NCBI GenBank assembly: GCA_005888465.1
Contig: VAYJ01000038.1
Span: 1 to 15,685 of the forward strand
Length of the DNA stretch: 15,685 nt
Reading direction: 5' to 3'
Source: Actinomycetota bacterium
GTDB taxonomy: Bacteria > Actinomycetota > UBA4738
The position numbers were made by a program, and so were the translations under genes. This document shows, in pieces, positions 14,141 through 15,685 of the stretch; position 1 is the first letter of the stretch; each line of letters opens with the position of its first letter. The notes beneath the pieces were generated by a model, which saw only the letters and a program-made list of their open reading frames with translations, was not told the origin of the DNA and did not search any database.

Positions 14141-14146
14141 TGCGAG

Positions 14147-15685
14147 ATGTTTGAACGGTTCACCGACCGTGCCAGGCGTGTGGTGGTCCTCGCCCAAGAA
14201 GAAGCGAGGATGCTCAACCACAACTACATCGGGACCGAGCACGTCCTGCTCGGGCTCATCCACGAGGGCGAGGGTGTGGCCGCGAAGGCCCTGGAGTCCC
14301 TTGGCATCTCCCTGGAAGCGGTCCGCTCCCAGGTCGAGGAGATCATCGGACAGGGCCAGGCGGCTCCGACGGGACACATCCCGTTCACGCCCCGAGCCAA
14401 GAAGGTTCTGGAGCTCTCGCTCCGCGAGGCGCTCCAGCTCGGACACAACTACATCGGCACCGAGCACATCTTGCTCGGCCTCATCCGTGAGGGCGAAGGT
14501 GTCGCCGCCCAGGTCCTGCAGAAGCTGGGCGCCGACCTGAACCGTGTTCGCCAGCAGGTCATCCAGCTCCTGTCCGGGTACACGGGCGGGAAGGGCGAGG
14601 GTCAGCCCGGCGAGCAGGCCCCGCAGGGGTCCATGGTGCTCGATCAGTTCGGCCGGAACCTGACCCAGCTCGCGCGCGAGACCAAGCTCGACCCGGTCAT
14701 CGGACGCGAGAAGGAGATCGAGCGGGTCATGCAGGTGCTGTCGCGCCGGACGAAGAACAATCCCGTCCTGATCGGGGACCCCGGCGTCGGCAAGACCGCG
14801 ATCGTCGAGGGGCTCGCGACCAAGATCGTCAAGGGCGACGTGCCGGAGACGCTCAAGGGCAAGCAGATCTACACGCTCGACCTGGGCGCCCTGGTCGCCG
14901 GCTCGCGCTACCGCGGCGACTTCGAGGAGCGCCTGAAGAAGGTGCTGAAGGAGATCAAGACCCGCGGCGACATCGTGCTCTTCATCGACGAGCTGCACAC
15001 GCTCGTGGGTGCGGGCGCGGCTGAGGGCGCGATCGACGCGGCCTCGATCCTGAAGCCGATGCTCGCGCGCGGCGAGCTGCAGACGATCGGCGCCACCACG
15101 CGCGACGAGTACCGCAAGCACCTGGAGAAGGATGCGGCGCTCGAGCGCCGGTTCCAGCCGATCTACGTCGACCAGCCGACCGTCGCCCACACGATCGACA
15201 TCCTGAAGGGCCTCCGCGACCGGTACGAGGCGCACCACCGCGTGTCGTTCACCGACGCGGCGCTCGTGGCGGCGGCGAACCTGTCGGACCGCTACATCAG
15301 CGACCGGTTCCTCCCGGACAAGGCGATCGACCTGATCGACGAGGCCGGCTCCCGCATGCGCATCCGGCGCATGACGGCGCCGCCGAACGTTCGCGAGATG
15401 GACGAGCGCATCGCCGAGACCAAGCTCAAGAAGGAATCGGCGATCGACGCGCAGGACTTCGAGCGCGCCGCGCGGCTTCGCGACGAGGAGCGCCAGCTCG
15501 CCGAGGAGAAGGCCAACCGCGAGCGGGAGTGGAAGTCCGGTGAGATGGACATCCTCTCCGAGATCGACGAGGAGGAGATCGCCGAGGTCCTCTCCGCATG
15601 GACGGGCATCCCGGTCTACAAGCTGACCGAGGAGGAGACCCAGAAGCTGCTCCGGATGGAGGACGAGCTGCACAAGCGGATCGTC
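14147..15685 (+). CDS. clpC: ATP-dependent Clp protease ATP-binding subunit ClpC (3' truncated by window)
   Basis: ClpC is a hexameric Hsp100 unfoldase that feeds proteins to the ClpP peptidase. The 513 visible residues contain two N-domain repeats, each with NYIGTEHVLLGLI or NYIGTEHILLGLI (about 26-38 and 101-113), and the first AAA+ domain with Walker A GDPGVGKT (210-217) and Walker B VLFIDE (277-282). Also present are RYRGDFEERL, the sensor-like TIGATTRDEYRKH, and LERRFQPIYVDQP with its arginine finger region. A coiled middle region follows with a UVR-like DAQDFERAARLRDEERQL (434-451), which separates ClpC from ClpB and ClpA. The second AAA+ domain would follow beyond the window. ATG 14147 has GGAGGG at 14135-14140. 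The frame is open to the last base. Confidence 0.97.
   Translation, partial: MFERFTDRARRVVVLAQEEARMLNHNYIGTEHVLLGLIHEGEGVAAKALESLGISLEAVRSQVEEIIGQGQAAPTGHIPFTPRAKKVLELSLREALQLGHNYIGTEHILLGLIREGEGVAAQVLQKLGADLNRVRQQVIQLLSGYTGGKGEGQPGEQAPQGSMVLDQFGRNLTQLARETKLDPVIGREKEIERVMQVLSRRTKNNPVLIGDPGVGKTAIVEGLATKIVKGDVPETLKGKQIYTLDLGALVAGSRYRGDFEERLKKVLKEIKTRGDIVLFIDELHTLVGAGAAEGAIDAASILKPMLARGELQTIGATTRDEYRKHLEKDAALERRFQPIYVDQPTVAHTIDILKGLRDRYEAHHRVSFTDAALVAAANLSDRYISDRFLPDKAIDLIDEAGSRMRIRRMTAPPNVREMDERIAETKLKKESAIDAQDFERAARLRDEERQLAEEKANREREWKSGEMDILSEIDEEEIAEVLSAWTGIPVYKLTEEETQKLLRMEDELHKRIV

Larger units (their letters stand above)
13810..14146 (+). other. lysS-clpC intergenic region and clpC leader
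   Basis: This is the only gap over 300 bp. In order it holds: an imperfect three-part hairpin region (13814-13867) containing a tandem 8-bp repeat, CGAAAGTA and CGAAAGTT (13855-13870); a G-run block, G7-T-G5 (13893-13905), followed by GGG at 13914; a TATAAT box (14008-14013); a possible stem GGCGC/GCGCC (14033-14037 with 14051-14055); and a perfect 7-bp hairpin (14116-14135) touching the clpC ribosome binding site. A 72-codon open frame (13936-14154) overlaps the clpC start and shows no recognisable protein features; I take it as chance. Confidence 0.7.

Noticed and set aside
13936..14154. 72-codon open frame in the clpC leader
   Set aside because: It overlaps the clpC start in another frame, has no ribosome binding site of note and no protein features.
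14045..15673. 542-codon open frame on the minus strand opposite clpC
   Set aside because: It is a GC-driven mirror of clpC; the translation is Leu/Asp/Arg-biased with no domain, and the + strand frame has full ClpC motifs.
1..15685. CRISPR arrays, tRNA or rRNA genes, insertion sequences, phage or defence genes
   Set aside because: No regular repeats, cloverleaf-like segments, transposase motifs or terminal inverted repeats were seen by reading either strand.

Overview
The window is a very GC-rich, gene-dense stretch of bacterial chromosome with every recognisable gene on the + strand. The order (DUF2342 zinc metalloprotease, tilS, hpt, folE, folP, folB, folK, DUF2520 protein, panC, coaX, lysS, clpC) is the conserved tilS-to-clpC housekeeping neighbourhood of Actinomycetota. 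GTG starts, leaderless-type promoters and an actinobacterial-type LysRS signature agree. Departures from the usual order (no ftsH after hpt, no panD after panC, two extra genes between folP and folB, a sensor kinase after folK) suggest a lineage away from the well-studied genera. I cannot name a genus.

Layout. Positions 2-1023 hold the 3' part of a zinc metalloprotease whose last few codons are in another frame. tilS (1026-2096) and hpt (2074-2661) overlap. Where ftsH would be expected there is a small lipoprotein gene (2709-3101) and a frameshifted HAD-family gene (3127-3755). A tightly coupled folate operon follows (3774-7408): folE, folP, an alpha/beta-hydrolase-fold protein lacking its nucleophile, a PPOX-family flavin-binding protein, folB and folK. 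It closes at a perfect 8-bp inverted repeat lying over the folK stop codon. A membrane PAS histidine kinase (7465-9684) stands alone without a response regulator. A good -10 box just after it opens the next group: DUF2520/Rossmann protein, panC, coaX and lysS (9739-13809). A 337-bp structured intergenic region with a TATAAT box leads to clpC (14147 onward), which is cut by the window end.

How the genes work together: folE, folB, folK and folP supply most of the pterin branch of folate synthesis; panC and coaX serve pantothenate and CoA synthesis, with the DUF2520 protein a candidate reductase for the same pathway; tilS and lysS serve decoding; hpt salvages purines; clpC is the ATPase of the Clp protease.

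I see no CRISPR array, tRNA or rRNA gene, insertion sequence or phage gene, and no clearly new multi-gene system. The points most worth following are the DUF2520 gene with no canonical start (candidate AUC start with a well-placed ribosome binding site), the hydrolase with Gly at the nucleophile position inside the folate operon, the lesion in the HAD gene, and the hairpin touching the clpC ribosome binding site. Three coding anomalies within 10 kb also raise the possibility of assembly or base-calling errors.
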